Numbered from the stretch's first letter, positions 8,624 to 18,485 are shown. The stretch is DNA of 64,000 nt from JABDII01 sp963815325 (GCA_963815325.1 CAWFGG010000002.1:310001-374000), one strand, 5' to 3'. Program-made: numbers and translations. Notes: generated by a model from the letters alone, not told the origin.

Positions 8624-8654
8624 ACTGGAGGATAAATAGACGCGCCCCGCCCGC

Positions 8655-9368
8655 CTACTGCTCGTCCTCCGGAATGTAGAGAATGACGCCGCACACCTCG
8701 CATCCTTCCACCACCGCGCCGCTCTTGATGAGCGAGCGACGGTGGAGCGGCACCGCAGTGAAACAGGATCCGCACGCAGCGCCGCTCATCTGCACCACCA
8801 CTTGCGGCGACCGATTCTGGCGCAAACGATCGTAGCGGGTGAGCAAGCGCTTGTCGACTTGTACCGCGCACTCGGCCCGTACCTTGAGGGCGGCGTTGCG
8901 CTCGGCCTGGATGTCGTCTTCCTGCGCTCCCAACCTGCTCCGCTCGGGAACCTGCTCCTCGCGCAAGGCCTCGAGACCGGCTTCCGCCTCGGTGACCATC
9001 GCCTCCAGGCTCATGACCCGCTCCGCCAGCCGGACCCACTCGCTCTCCTCTTGTGCCAGCACCGAACGGGCAAGATCCAGTTCGGCCATCAGGGTGGCGG
9101 CCCGTTTGCCGGGGTGCGTCATCTCGATGGCTTGCCGGCGACGCTCCTGCTGGACGCGGTAGGTTTCGATTTTGGCTTCCAGCTCGGCCCGACGCTGAAT
9201 GGCATCGGCAACCGCGCGTGCCGCCGCGGAGACCCCGTTCTCCGCCACCTCCACGGCCCGATCCAACGTGGCGGTCATCTCGGCCACATCCGCCAGCCGG
9301 GCTTCGATTTCCAATAAGGCCAAGTCCTTGGACTGCAGATCCAACAATTTCACGAGATCAGGATGCAT
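8655..9368 (-). CDS. Coiled-coil C4-type zinc ribbon protein
   Basis: A 237-residue protein with a long helical coiled coil (about 10-170) rich in Glu, Ala and Arg, followed by a four-cysteine zinc ribbon: ACGSCFTAVP and later EGCEVCGVIL. This is the DUF164/CdsZ-like architecture; members are thought to act in RNA or translation-related roles, but the precise function is not settled. A good Shine-Dalgarno (AAGGAG, 6 bp upstream) supports the ATG at 9368. It lies between dnaG and recJ. Confidence 0.8.
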   Translation of the reverse strand: MHPDLVKLLDLQSKDLALLEIEARLADVAEMTATLDRAVEVAENGVSAAARAVADAIQRRAELEAKIETYRVQQERRRQAIEMTHPGKRAATLMAELDLARSVLAQEESEWVRLAERVMSLEAMVTEAEAGLEALREEQVPERSRLGAQEDDIQAERNAALKVRAECAVQVDKRLLTRYDRLRQNRSPQVVVQMSGAACGSCFTAVPLHRRSLIKSGAVVEGCEVCGVILYIPEDEQ

Positions 9369-9416
9369 GAGTACTCCTTTTCACTCCACAGACGATCATT
9401 CCAACGACGTACACAT

Positions 9417-11237
9417 CTAGGGCGTGGTCCGCCGCCGCGACACGGTGCGACGGAAGTGGCGCCGATACCACTCGCCGGGAAAGCGCTCTTCGAGTTCCTG
9501 CTTCCGGGTCTGATGCTGGGTCAGCAACGCGCCTTTTTCCTCTTCCGGCGCATTCCGGATTTGACTTGTGAGCCGCTCGAACTCTCGGAAGAGCGGACGC
9601 GCCTCCAATACCTGGCAACTGCGCACGAATAGGTCGTCGACGTCTTGCTGGGCGAGTTCAGGCTCGATCGCTTTGAGTTCGGCCCAGAGCCGGGCAGCGC
9701 CCTCCGACACCCCTGGCGGAACCTCGCCCTGCCCTCGTTCTCCACCCACGCCGCTGAGACTCTCGAACAGTTCGCGCAGCGCGGCACCCTCGAACCACTC
9801 CGGTCGAACGTCTTGACGGGCACGATCCAACCAGGATGAGTCATGCAGGACGACCCTGAGCAAGGCGCGCTCGGCCGACTCGCCATCGCGCCGTCCGGCC
9901 GCTTGCGGCACGCGGCGCTCCAGCGGGACCGATTCGGACCGCGGCGGCGCTCCGACGGCCGGGGTCCGGGCAACTTCCTGCGCCAGGACGTCCTTGCTGA
10001 TGCCGCTCTTTTCCGCCACCCGCGTCAGGTAGAGTTCCCGCTCGATCGGGTCGGCCGTGGCGCGGAGGGTCGGTAACAACCGGTCGATCGCGGCACGGCG
10101 GTGCGCCACGTTCTCGAACCAGCCCTTACGCTCGAGCAACTGGATCTTCCGTTCGAGCACATCCGTGGCATCGCGCAACACCTCTTCGAGGGCGTCTTTG
10201 CCTCCTGCCTGGACCAGCGAATCGGGGTCCTGGCCGGTTGGCAGGGTGGCGACGTGAACCCGCATCGTGTGCCGTAACAGCTCGTCCGCCGCGCGGAACG
10301 TGGCGCGAAGGCCCGGGCTGTCGCTGTCGTACAGGAGGATTGCTTTGGGTGCATAGCGCTTGAGGATCGTTGCCTGATCGGCCGTCAGTGCCGTGCCGAG
10401 TGGTGCGACCACGTGCTCGAATCCCGCCAAGACGAGGCGGAGCACGTCGAAATATCCTTCCACCAGCAGGACCTCATCCGCTTTGCGGATGGCGTTCTTG
10501 GCGAAATGCAGGTTGTACAGCAGCCGGCCCTTGTGGAACACATCGGTATCGGGAGAGTTGAGATACTTCGGCTCTCCGCGGCCCAGGATCCGCCCACCGA
10601 ACCCGACCACCCGGCCACGGCCATCCGCGATGGGAAACAACAGGCGATCGCGAAACCGCGCCACGATCCTCCCGTCGTCCCGACGCAGCAGCAGGCCGGC
10701 CTCGATCAGCACCGATTCCGCAATGCCCAACTCCGTCATGGCACGCACAAAGGCGTTGCCGCGTGGCGCATATCCCAATCCGTACGGCGCCAGCCCATCA
10801 AGGGGCAGCTCGCGCCGCTCGAGATAGCTCCGCGCGTCCTTGCCGTCCGCAGACTCGATCAGCTGGCCGGTGTACCACTCCTGGGCTACCGTGAGAGCGC
10901 TGAAGAGCGGCTCGCGCGGGTCGGGCGCGGCAGGGCCGGAGCTCTCGGGAATGACCACGCCCACCCGGCGTGCGACGTCTCGGATGGCGGTGGGATAGTC
11001 CAGGCCGAAGCGTTTCATCAAGTAGGAGAAGACATCGCCGCCGGCGTGACAGACGTAACAGTAGAACAGGCCCTTTTTCGGGATGACGGCGAAGTTGCGG
11101 TGCGTCCCGCCATGAAACGGACACGGGCCCCGATAGTCTGATCCGGTTCGCTTGAGCGTGACCGACTCACCGATGATCGCCACGAGATCGGCGCTGTCAC
11201 GGACCTGCTCGATCACTTCATCGGGGATCATGCTCAC
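9417..11237 (-). CDS. dnaG: DNA primase DnaG
   Basis: Synthesises RNA primers for replication. The 606 residues start MSMIPDEVIEQVR. The CHC2 zinc domain has GPCPFHGG and FYCYVCHAGGD. The TOPRIM core follows with VLLVEGYFDVL, APLGTALTADQ and ILLYDSDSPG. The region after about residue 440 should be the helicase-binding domain. It overlaps mutS2 by 4 bases (ATGA). The usual neighbour rpoD is absent here. Confidence 0.96.
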   Translation of the reverse strand: MSMIPDEVIEQVRDSADLVAIIGESVTLKRTGSDYRGPCPFHGGTHRNFAVIPKKGLFYCYVCHAGGDVFSYLMKRFGLDYPTAIRDVARRVGVVIPESSGPAAPDPREPLFSALTVAQEWYTGQLIESADGKDARSYLERRELPLDGLAPYGLGYAPRGNAFVRAMTELGIAESVLIEAGLLLRRDDGRIVARFRDRLLFPIADGRGRVVGFGGRILGRGEPKYLNSPDTDVFHKGRLLYNLHFAKNAIRKADEVLLVEGYFDVLRLVLAGFEHVVAPLGTALTADQATILKRYAPKAILLYDSDSPGLRATFRAADELLRHTMRVHVATLPTGQDPDSLVQAGGKDALEEVLRDATDVLERKIQLLERKGWFENVAHRRAAIDRLLPTLRATADPIERELYLTRVAEKSGISKDVLAQEVARTPAVGAPPRSESVPLERRVPQAAGRRDGESAERALLRVVLHDSSWLDRARQDVRPEWFEGAALRELFESLSGVGGERGQGEVPPGVSEGAARLWAELKAIEPELAQQDVDDLFVRSCQVLEARPLFREFERLTSQIRNAPEEEKGALLTQHQTRKQELEERFPGEWYRRHFRRTVSRRRTTP

Positions 11238-13699
11238 GGTGTGAACTCCACAATCGTCACCCCGGTCCCGCCGGCCTCTCGCGTGGCAAACTGATGGCGG
11301 GCAACGCGTCTGTCTGCGGAGACGACGTGGAGCACCCGGTCCCGCACCACGCCGGTGCCCTTGCCGTGAATGACCCGAAGATACGGCTGGTCCGCCAGGA
11401 TGGCCCGATCGATGGCGGCAAGCGTCGCGGCCTCGGCCTCGTCTCCCGTCATGCCCCGAAGATCGAGGTCCAGCACGGCGCCAGTCTCAGCCTGGCGCGA
11501 GAAGGTCGTGGAAGTACGCGGGGCCGCCACTCGCTCCGCCTCGACCGCGCCCGCCACCTGACCGGTATCCACGACGAGGCGCATCGCACCCACCCGGAGT
11601 TCCAGGCGGCCATCCGACCGGCTCCCCACGACCTCCCCCACCGTGCCATCGACCAGCTCCACTCGGGTGCCGATGTCGAGTGCGCCCGGATTAACCACTC
11701 CGCCGCCCGAGCTCGCGATCGTCTCGGAGTGCTTCACGGCCTGCGATTCCTGGCGGACACCTTCCTCAACCAGCCGGCGCGCCTCGCGTGCCGTCGCTTC
11801 GCCGACGGCAGCTCGTGCGAGCGCCAACGCTTCCTCCACCCGGCGGCGAGCCTCCAGCAAGTAGCTCCGCGCCTGTGCGCGACCATCACGCTCGGCATCG
11901 CGCATCCGGCGCTCGAGCTCGGATTCGCGCTCGTCTTGTCGACCTGCCTGATCGGCCAGCCGTCGCTCATCGGTCGCAATTCGCTCCGTCCGGGCCGAGA
12001 CTTCCTCCTCCGCCTCCCGGAGTTTCTTCTCACGCCACTCGAGATCGGCCAAGAGGGCATCGAGCGCCCGTTCCCCGGCGGGCACGTGGCTCTCCGCTTC
12101 CTGGAGCAGCGCTTCCGGCAAGCCCAGGCGCCGGGCGATGGCGATGCCGTAGGAACGTCCGGGAACTCCCTTCTCGAGTCGATAGGTCGGGCTGACCGTT
12201 TCCGGATCGAATTGGAGCGACGCGTTCACCACCCCCGGAAGTGTTTCGGCCAGCCGCTTGAGGGCGCCCAGGTGGGTGCTGGCGAGGGTGGTTGCACCGG
12301 CCCGGGTGAGCGCCCCAAGCGCGGCCTCTGCGAGTGCTGCGCCTTCCGCCGGGTCCGTGCCGCTCCCGATTTCATCGATCAGGACGAGTGAGGCATCATC
12401 GGCGTGTTCGAGGGTGTCCCTGAGTGCGCGCACGTGGGCGGAGAACGTCGACAGGTTGGCGGCGATGGATTGATGGTCGCCGATGTCGACGAAAAACCCA
12501 CCAAACACCGGCAGGCGTGACTCGGGTCCGATCGGAGGGATGATGCCGGCCTGCGTCATCGCGGCCACCAATCCTACCGTCTTGAGGGCGACGGTCTTCC
12601 CACCGGCGTTCGGCCCGCTCACCACCACCGTGCGCTCACCCGCTTCGAGGCACAGCGAGCAGGGCACCACTTCGGTGGTACCGCCGAGAAGGAGGGGATG
12701 ACGCGCGTCGATGACGGTCAATGGGGCGGGGGCGGCCGTCACGTCGGGGCGATGTCCGCCGACAGCCACGGCGTACTTGGCCCGCGCCACCAGCGCGTCG
12801 AAGGCCACTCCCATGTCGAGGGCGTTCTGGAGGCCGTTGGCGTCGTCCCGGAGCAGGCGGCTCAGGTCGCGCAGGACCCGGAGGACTTCGCGTTCCTCGG
12901 CTGCTTCAGCTTCTCGGAGCGCATTGCCCAATTCGATCGTTGCGCTGGGCTCGACGAACAGCGTTTCCTGGCTGGCGGATTCGTCGTGAATGATGCCCGG
13001 AGGCCGGTGACGCGTGTCGCGCCGCACGGGGATGACGTAGCGGCCGGCGCGGATGGTCACGGTCCCGCGTTCCGCGGTGTCGCTTTCCAGTCCGTGGAGC
13101 ATCTGCTCGAGCTTCTGCAACAGACGGCTCCTCGCGGAGCGGACGGTGCGTCGTGCGGCCGCGAGGGCACGACTCGCGGTATCCAGCACTTCGCCGCGCT
13201 CGTCAATGGCCCGGTCGAGCGTCCGGTCGAGTTCCGTCGCCGGCAAAGGCCGGAGCAACCCGGCAACGCCCGGCGCGTCGGGCGCAATGCGGTGGATCGT
13301 CGCACTGGTCGTGCGTGCGGCGGAGAGCAGCCGCCGGAGGAGGGCTATCTCGGTGCCGTCGAGCACGCTGCCCTCGACGCGCACGCGCGCGATCGTATCC
13401 GTGGGGTCGGGAACGGCATCGGCGGCAAGTGCGTCGCCGCGCTCGAGCAGCGCAGTGAGCTCCGCCACCAAATCGAGTTCCCGGGTGATCCAGTCGACGT
13501 CGGCGGTCGGCACGAGGCGCCGTATGGCGGCGCGTCCCATGGGTCCGGCCGCATGTTCCGCAACCCGGTCGAGCGCCTCAGGCAATTCGAGCGTCTCGAG
13601 CGCCGTGGCGAGTCCCGGGCCCGGAATAGGAAACGGGGTGCTGGTATTCGCGTACCTCAGCACCCCGTGTGATCCGCCACCATCATCGGACCGTATCAT
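11234..13699 (-). CDS. mutS2: Endonuclease MutS2
   Basis: MutS-family ATPase with a C-terminal Smr nuclease domain, linked to suppression of recombination and to rescue of collided ribosomes. The 821 residues run: core helices, Walker A GPNAGGKT (about 355), the MTQAGIIPP loop, Walker B VLIDEIGSGTDP, a long charged coiled coil (about 520-640), and the Smr domain with LDLRGMTGDEAE and HGKGTGVVRD. The ATG at 13699 overlaps the yqeY stop. The first ~25 residues are poorly conserved and may be excess. Confidence 0.93.
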   Translation of the reverse strand: MIRSDDGGGSHGVLRYANTSTPFPIPGPGLATALETLELPEALDRVAEHAAGPMGRAAIRRLVPTADVDWITRELDLVAELTALLERGDALAADAVPDPTDTIARVRVEGSVLDGTEIALLRRLLSAARTTSATIHRIAPDAPGVAGLLRPLPATELDRTLDRAIDERGEVLDTASRALAAARRTVRSARSRLLQKLEQMLHGLESDTAERGTVTIRAGRYVIPVRRDTRHRPPGIIHDESASQETLFVEPSATIELGNALREAEAAEEREVLRVLRDLSRLLRDDANGLQNALDMGVAFDALVARAKYAVAVGGHRPDVTAAPAPLTVIDARHPLLLGGTTEVVPCSLCLEAGERTVVVSGPNAGGKTVALKTVGLVAAMTQAGIIPPIGPESRLPVFGGFFVDIGDHQSIAANLSTFSAHVRALRDTLEHADDASLVLIDEIGSGTDPAEGAALAEAALGALTRAGATTLASTHLGALKRLAETLPGVVNASLQFDPETVSPTYRLEKGVPGRSYGIAIARRLGLPEALLQEAESHVPAGERALDALLADLEWREKKLREAEEEVSARTERIATDERRLADQAGRQDERESELERRMRDAERDGRAQARSYLLEARRRVEEALALARAAVGEATAREARRLVEEGVRQESQAVKHSETIASSGGGVVNPGALDIGTRVELVDGTVGEVVGSRSDGRLELRVGAMRLVVDTGQVAGAVEAERVAAPRTSTTFSRQAETGAVLDLDLRGMTGDEAEAATLAAIDRAILADQPYLRVIHGKGTGVVRDRVLHVVSADRRVARHQFATREAGGTGVTIVEFTP

Positions 13700-14145
13700 C
13701 GTGCCTCGAGTTCCTCGCGCACAATCCGGTTGATGACCCTCCCGTCCACCCGCCCTTTGAACTGCGGCATCACTTGCCCCATGACGCGTCCGAGATCTGT
13801 CGCCCCGGACGCCACGACCTGCCGCACGACCGCTCGGATTTCCTCCGGGTCGGGCGGCGGCGGTAGGAAGCTTTCAATGATTTTGATTTCGGCCCGCTCC
13901 TTCTCGGCCAGCTCGGGACGGCGGCCCTGTTCGTACTGCCCGGCGGCGTCATCCCGGATCTTGATGGCCTTGCGGAACACATCGATGACCTCGTCCTCGG
14001 TGAGGTCCCGGCGCAATTCGATGCGCCGGTTCTTGACCTCGGCGAGAAGCGTACCCAAGAGGAGTGTACGGTCCTTCTCCTGCGCTTTGCGAGATGTAGC
14101 GAGGGCGGCCTGGAGCGTGTCCGCGAGACTACGATCTGGCGGCAC
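13696..14145 (-). CDS. GatB/YqeY domain-containing protein
   Basis: A 149-residue protein of the YqeY family, related to the tail domain of the GatB amidotransferase subunit. Motifs: KDRTLLLGTLLAEVKNRRIE and SFLPPPPDPEEI, ending in VINRIVREEL. I chose the GTG at 14145 over an ATG at 14313, because the longer version would overlap rpsU almost completely and add a non-conserved Arg/Ser-rich stretch. The chosen start overlaps rpsU by 17 bp, consistent with the common rpsU-yqeY pairing. Confidence 0.85.
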   Translation of the reverse strand: MPPDRSLADTLQAALATSRKAQEKDRTLLLGTLLAEVKNRRIELRRDLTEDEVIDVFRKAIKIRDDAAGQYEQGRRPELAEKERAEIKIIESFLPPPPDPEEIRAVVRQVVASGATDLGRVMGQVMPQFKGRVDGRVINRIVREELEAR

Positions 14146-14335
14146 GTGGCGCCCGTGGCCCGCGGCGGTTTTTCCGGATAGCGGCATTGAGCTTGCGCTT
14201 CCGCTTCTCGCTTGGCTTCTCATAGTGCCGGTGCTTGCGAAGATCGGAAAGAATTCCGGCCTTCTCGCACTTCTTCTTGAAGCGTTTGAGCGCCCGCTCG
14301 AAGTTCTCGTCATCGTGAATGATGACTTCAGCCAT
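14129..14335 (-). CDS. rpsU: 30S ribosomal protein S21
   Basis: Small basic subunit protein at the mRNA 3'-end region of the 30S. The 68 residues from the ATG at 14335 begin MAEVIIHDDENFERALKRF, then KKKCEKAG, RKHRHYEKPSEKRKRK and a basic tail. An upstream in-frame ATG at 14425 is rejected because S21 starts at this conserved point. It is followed by yqeY, as in many bacteria. Confidence 0.95.
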   Translation of the reverse strand: MAEVIIHDDENFERALKRFKKKCEKAGILSDLRKHRHYEKPSEKRKRKLNAAIRKNRRGPRAPRAARS

Positions 14336-14440
14336 GCGACCTATCACCCCTCTCATGCCCCTGGCGGGCAAATGGTTGTAGCCGTGCAATTTATGCCCGC
14401 CAAACGCACAGGGCAAGGACGGCACCCGGGGGGTCGGGAC

Positions 14441-14788
14441 CTATCCTGGAGGCCATCCCATTGGCCGTCCCCCGAGAATGTGCACGTGAAGATGAAACAC
14501 GCTCTGGCCGCCGTCCGGGCCCGTGTTGGCCACCAACCGGTAGCCGCGGTCGTCGAGCCCGAGGTCGCTGGCCACGGTGGCCGCAAACCGGAGTAGCGAG
14601 CCAAGCATCCGCTCGCCATCAGCCCCGGAGACGTCGCGCACCGCGCTGATGTGGCGGGTGGGAATGGCCAACACATGGACCGGCGCCTTGGGATCCAAGT
14701 CCCGGAATGCCACCGCGTCATCGCCACGTGCGACGATGTCGGCGGGGATCGATCCGTCGGCGATCTTACAGAAGACGCAGTCACTCAT
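14441..14788 (-). CDS. HIT family nucleotide-binding protein
   Basis: A 115-residue histidine-triad hydrolase of the HinT type, acting on AMP-linked substrates. It begins SDCVFCKIADGSIPADIV, carries VHVLAIPTRHI, and ends with the triad HLHVHILGGRPMGWPPG. It overlaps rsmE by 8 bp and precedes rpsU. Confidence 0.93.
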   Translation of the reverse strand: MSDCVFCKIADGSIPADIVARGDDAVAFRDLDPKAPVHVLAIPTRHISAVRDVSGADGERMLGSLLRFAATVASDLGLDDRGYRLVANTGPDGGQSVFHLHVHILGGRPMGWPPG

Positions 14789-15494
14789 GGTGCCCCCTTC
14801 TCCTCTCTATGCTGACGTAGGCAACCGCTGCCATCGCCGCGGTCTCAAAACGGAGCACCGCCGTGGCGAAGCACACCGGCAGGAACCCGGCGGCGGAGAA
14901 CCCGGCCAGCTCCTCGGCAGTGAATCCGCCTTCCGGCCCCACCGCCACCGTGACGGGGTCCGCGAGCGGAATATCGGCGGGTACCGAGCCGGCGCGATCT
15001 GCCATGAACCGGCTACCCGGCCGCGGCGTCGCCAAGAATTCCTCGAGCGGAGTCACTCGGTCGATCTCCAGGGCCCACGCTCGCTGGCATTGCTTGAGGG
15101 TCTCTCGGGCGCGGCGGGCCAGCCGCGCGATGTGACTCGGGCGGAGCCGATTGGCCACGTGGCGCCCGCGCTCCGTATCGAGCGGGATGATCGCGGTCGC
15201 GCCGAGCTCCACGCACTTCTCCACCAGCCAGCCGAAGCGCTCCCGATCGCCGCCGGCCACGGCCAGTACCAGCGGCGGCGGCGGCGCCACGCGTTCCACG
15301 GCCCCAACCACCACGATCGCGCGACGGCCCTCGAGGTCGAGTCGCCCTTCGGCCACCACGCCGTGTCCGTCACACACTCGGACGGCTTCCCCGTGCACGG
15401 CCCGCCTCACACGAAGATGCTGGCGTTCCTCCGCCTGAAGGACCACGGTGCCGTTGGCCGCCAGCGAGTCGGCGGGAACCAGGACGGTCTTCAC
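14781..15494 (-). CDS. rsmE: 16S rRNA (uracil(1498)-N3)-methyltransferase RsmE
   Basis: SPOUT-family enzyme that methylates U1498 of 16S rRNA. Signatures include the N-terminal PUA-like HLRVRRAVHGEAVRV, WLVEKCVELGATAIIPL, and the C-terminal knot VAVGPEGGFTAEEL and LRFETAAMAAVAY. The GTG at 15494 is preferred because it overlaps the prmA TGA as GTGA and gives 237 residues; an ATG at 15518 would lie deeper inside prmA. Confidence 0.92.
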   Translation of the reverse strand: MKTVLVPADSLAANGTVVLQAEERQHLRVRRAVHGEAVRVCDGHGVVAEGRLDLEGRRAIVVVGAVERVAPPPPLVLAVAGGDRERFGWLVEKCVELGATAIIPLDTERGRHVANRLRPSHIARLARRARETLKQCQRAWALEIDRVTPLEEFLATPRPGSRFMADRAGSVPADIPLADPVTVAVGPEGGFTAEELAGFSAAGFLPVCFATAVLRFETAAMAAVAYVSIERRRGHHE

Positions 15495-16324
15495 AAGAGC
15501 TTGGCCGCCACGGCCCACCAGCCGTCGTCGGTACGCTGTTCCACCACATCGAACCGGGCATGAGCGAGCGCGGCCATGAACTCGTCCGCCTCCTCCACTT
15601 CCATGCCCGAGAAAATTGCCACTCCGTCAGCCCGAAGGGACCCGTGAATGATTGGCAGGAGCGCGGTGTTCACCGTGCGGAGGATATTGGCGACCACACA
15701 ATCGACCGGGCCGAGCAACGGGACTAGCATTCGGGCGTCACCGGTCAGGAAGGACACGGCGTGCGCGACGCCATTATGTCGGGCGTTGGCTTCGGCCACC
15801 TCGACGGCCTGTTCATCCAGCTCGATCCCGATTGCTTGGCGAGCCCCGATTGCGAGTGCGGCAATGGCCAGGATGCCGCTTCCGGAACCGAGATCCACGA
15901 CCACGGCGCCGGGCCGGACCAGATGCTCCAACAGTCCGAGTGCGGCGCGCGTGGAGCCATGCTCGCCGCTCCCGAAGGCGCCACCCGGATCGAGAATGAC
16001 GGTGAGATCGGCCGGCGCGCTGTCCGAATGCAACCACGACGGAACAATCATGAGCCGGCCGATTCGGCGCGGGGCCAGCCCGTCACGCCAGCGGAGCGAC
16101 CAGTCCGTCGTCTCGATGTGCGTGCAGGTGGTGTGGAGACCGCTGGGAACGACTTCCTCGAGGCGGGCGAGCAGCGCCTCAGTCTCCGCCGCCGTCGGCG
16201 CAAAGGATACGAGGGTCCCGTCGGGCCGCTCTTCGACCGCCGAGTCCGTCCACCCAACCAGTCGCACTACCGTCGCCGCTCGCGATCCGGGCGGGACCCG
16301 GATCTCGATGGCCCAGCCGCTCAT
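15491..16324 (-). CDS. prmA: Ribosomal protein L11 methyltransferase
   Basis: Trimethylates lysines and the N-terminus of ribosomal protein L11. The 277 residues include WSLRWRDGLAPRRIGRL, DPGGAFGSGEHGSTR, SAM-binding VVDLGSGSGILAIAA and catalytic-region VVANILRTVN. It overlaps dnaJ by 4 bases and rsmE by 4 bases. The dnaJ-prmA-rsmE order is widely conserved. Confidence 0.94.
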   Translation of the reverse strand: MSGWAIEIRVPPGSRAATVVRLVGWTDSAVEERPDGTLVSFAPTAAETEALLARLEEVVPSGLHTTCTHIETTDWSLRWRDGLAPRRIGRLMIVPSWLHSDSAPADLTVILDPGGAFGSGEHGSTRAALGLLEHLVRPGAVVVDLGSGSGILAIAALAIGARQAIGIELDEQAVEVAEANARHNGVAHAVSFLTGDARMLVPLLGPVDCVVANILRTVNTALLPIIHGSLRADGVAIFSGMEVEEADEFMAALAHARFDVVEQRTDDGWWAVAAKLL

Positions 16325-17451
16325 GCGCCGAGGGCCTCCTTGAGTCTGGACCAGAAGCCCGGCTCGCGCTTCGGAGGCTCGCCCTCGAGGGCCGCCAGCC
16401 GTCGGAACACCTCCTCCTGTTCGGCGGTGAGCTTTTCCGGAGTCCAGACATGCACCCGGATGTTCAAGTCGCCTTTCCCGGCACGACCCAGATGCGGGAG
16501 GCCGCTGCCGCGGAGCCGCAACACGGTCTCGGCCTGGGTACCTGGCGGCACGGAGACCGTTTCGTCGCCATAGGGCGTCGGCACGGTGAAATCCGCGCCC
16601 AGCGCGGCCTGGCTGAACGACACCGCCAGGTCGAGGTACAGGTCCTGGCCGCGGCGCTCGAAGCGCCCGTCTTCATCGAGGTTCAACATCACCAAGAGGT
16701 CGCCAGGCTGCCCGTTTCGGGCCCCGGCCGCACCCTGGCCGCGCAACGTGAGATAGTTGTTCGCCGCCACACCGGCGGGAATCTCCACCTTGACGGTACG
16801 CTCGCCCCGGACTCGACCTTCTCCGCGACACTGACCGCACGGACTCGCGATCACGGTGCCCTCGCCGGCGCAGGTGGGGCACGGCGATACCGACACGAAC
16901 TGGCCAAACATACTGCGCGCCGCGCGACGGACTTCACCGGACCCGGCGCAGGTACTGCACGTGGCGGACGATGTGCCCGGTTGGGCGCCGCTGCCGTCAC
17001 AGGCTTGGCATTGTTCCAGCGTCTTGAGCTTGATGACCTTCGACACCCCGGTCGCGACCTCGTCCAGCGTGAGCTTCACATTGACGCGGACGTCCTGGCC
17101 CCGCCTGGCTTCGGAGACCGAGCGGCGTTGCCCGCCGAACATCGCCTCGAAGCCGCCGAAGCCGCCGAAATCGCGCATGAAGATCTCGAGCGCCTCGGCC
17201 AGGTCGACGTGGTGGAAGTCGAAGCCCGCCCCGCGGCCTTTGGGCGCCCGCCCATATCGATCGTAGCTGGTCCGGCTTTCCGGATCGCGGAGCACCTCAT
17301 ACGCCTCGGTAATCTCCTTGAACTTTTCCTCCGCATCCGGGGCGGAGTTGCGATCCGGATGGCATTCGAGTGCAAGTTTCCGGTATGCCTTCTTGATCTC
17401 GTCGAGCGGCGCACTGCGTGACACGCCCAACAGGGAATAGAAATCACTCAC
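16321..17451 (-). CDS. dnaJ: Chaperone protein DnaJ
   Basis: Hsp40 co-chaperone that stimulates DnaK ATP hydrolysis and delivers unfolded clients. The J domain (1-70) has ECHPDRN with the HPD motif. A Gly/Phe-rich linker with GFGGFEAMFGG follows. Then come four zinc-binding repeats: CQACDGSGA, CSTCAGSGE, CPTCAGEGT and CGQCRGEGR. The C-terminal client domains end at residue 376. It overlaps hrcA by 4 bp. grpE and dnaK are not in the window. Confidence 0.95.
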   Translation of the reverse strand: MSDFYSLLGVSRSAPLDEIKKAYRKLALECHPDRNSAPDAEEKFKEITEAYEVLRDPESRTSYDRYGRAPKGRGAGFDFHHVDLAEALEIFMRDFGGFGGFEAMFGGQRRSVSEARRGQDVRVNVKLTLDEVATGVSKVIKLKTLEQCQACDGSGAQPGTSSATCSTCAGSGEVRRAARSMFGQFVSVSPCPTCAGEGTVIASPCGQCRGEGRVRGERTVKVEIPAGVAANNYLTLRGQGAAGARNGQPGDLLVMLNLDEDGRFERRGQDLYLDLAVSFSQAALGADFTVPTPYGDETVSVPPGTQAETVLRLRGSGLPHLGRAGKGDLNIRVHVWTPEKLTAEQEEVFRRLAALEGEPPKREPGFWSRLKEALGA

Positions 17452-18485
17452 GTCAGCAGTCCTTCGATCAAGCGACTCGTATGCTCGACCAATCCAATGA
17501 TCTTGTCGTACGGCATCCGGGTGGGTCCCAGGACGCCGATCACGCCGGACAACCCGCCGCGTTCGTACGATGCCGTGACAAGAGTGAAATCGCTGAGGCG
17601 AGAATCGAGGTTCTCGCCCCCAATGGTGATACTCAGGCCTGCCCGGCGGCGGTCCCGCAGGACGTCCTTCAGGAGATCACGGCGTTCGGTCAGGTCGAGG
17701 AGTCCCCGCATCCGCACGTTCGATGCGAACTCCGGCTGATCCGCCAGCATTTGGGCGCTCCCCAACACGATGTCCTCCCCACCACCCGACAGGTCGAAGA
17801 TATCCTCACGCTCCGCAATGAAAATGTTCATGAGTTCTCGCCCTTCAGGCGTATGCCCTGCATCGCGCAAGCGTTGCGCGAGCGACTTTCGGATCGCTTT
17901 CAGAGTCGAGCCCGCGAGTCGCTCGTTCAATACCTGCGCCACCTGATGGACCGCTTCCGATGCGATGGCCCCCGGAATTTGAACGAAGATCGTCCGAAGG
18001 ACGCCGCTCTCGAGATTGAAGACCAAGAGCAGGCGATCGGAGGCCACCCGCACCAACTCGAGACGTTCGAGCACGATTTCATCGAGTGCGGGAGCAACCC
18101 CGACGCCCAATTCCTGAGTCAACACCCCAAGGACTTGCGCCGCACGATGCAGAACTTCTTCCACCGCACCACCGGTCCCGGGCAGCTCCTGGCTCAAGGC
18201 CTCCCGCTCGGCCATGCTCGGCGGGGACAGCCGCATGAGGAGGTCTACGTAGGCCCGATACGCCCGGTCGGTGGGAATCCGGCCCGCGGAGGTATGGGGG
18301 TGGAAGAGGTACCCCTTCCGCTCCAAATCGTTCATGGTGCTGCGGATGGTCGCCGGAGAGACGCCCAACCGCGACCGCGTGGCAACGGTCCGGCTGCCGG
18401 TCGGCTCCGCGGTTTCGATATAGGCCTCGATCACCGCGGCCAAAACGCGCAATTGGCGGTCGGTGAGGCTCTCTGAGTCTTTCAT
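17448..18485 (-). CDS. hrcA: Heat-inducible transcription repressor HrcA
   Basis: Repressor of class I heat-shock genes that binds CIRCE. The 345 residues start with a winged-helix region LTDRQLRVLAAVIEAYIET, then TRSRLGVSPATIRSTMNDLE and HTSAGRIPTDRAYRAYVD, and end PYDKIIGLVEHTSRLI. dnaJ overlaps its 3' end. I saw no CIRCE inverted repeat (TTAGCACTC-n9-GAGTGCTAA) upstream of it in this window. Confidence 0.95.
   Translation of the reverse strand: MKDSESLTDRQLRVLAAVIEAYIETAEPTGSRTVATRSRLGVSPATIRSTMNDLERKGYLFHPHTSAGRIPTDRAYRAYVDLLMRLSPPSMAEREALSQELPGTGGAVEEVLHRAAQVLGVLTQELGVGVAPALDEIVLERLELVRVASDRLLLVFNLESGVLRTIFVQIPGAIASEAVHQVAQVLNERLAGSTLKAIRKSLAQRLRDAGHTPEGRELMNIFIAEREDIFDLSGGGEDIVLGSAQMLADQPEFASNVRMRGLLDLTERRDLLKDVLRDRRRAGLSITIGGENLDSRLSDFTLVTASYERGGLSGVIGVLGPTRMPYDKIIGLVEHTSRLIEGLLT

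Noticed and set aside
6341..8635. Plus-strand ORF of 764 residues
   Set aside because: Antisense shadow of rsmD and recJ, produced by high GC and few stops.
11294..12391. Plus-strand ORF of 365 residues
   Set aside because: Antisense to mutS2, which shows Walker and Smr motifs in the other strand.
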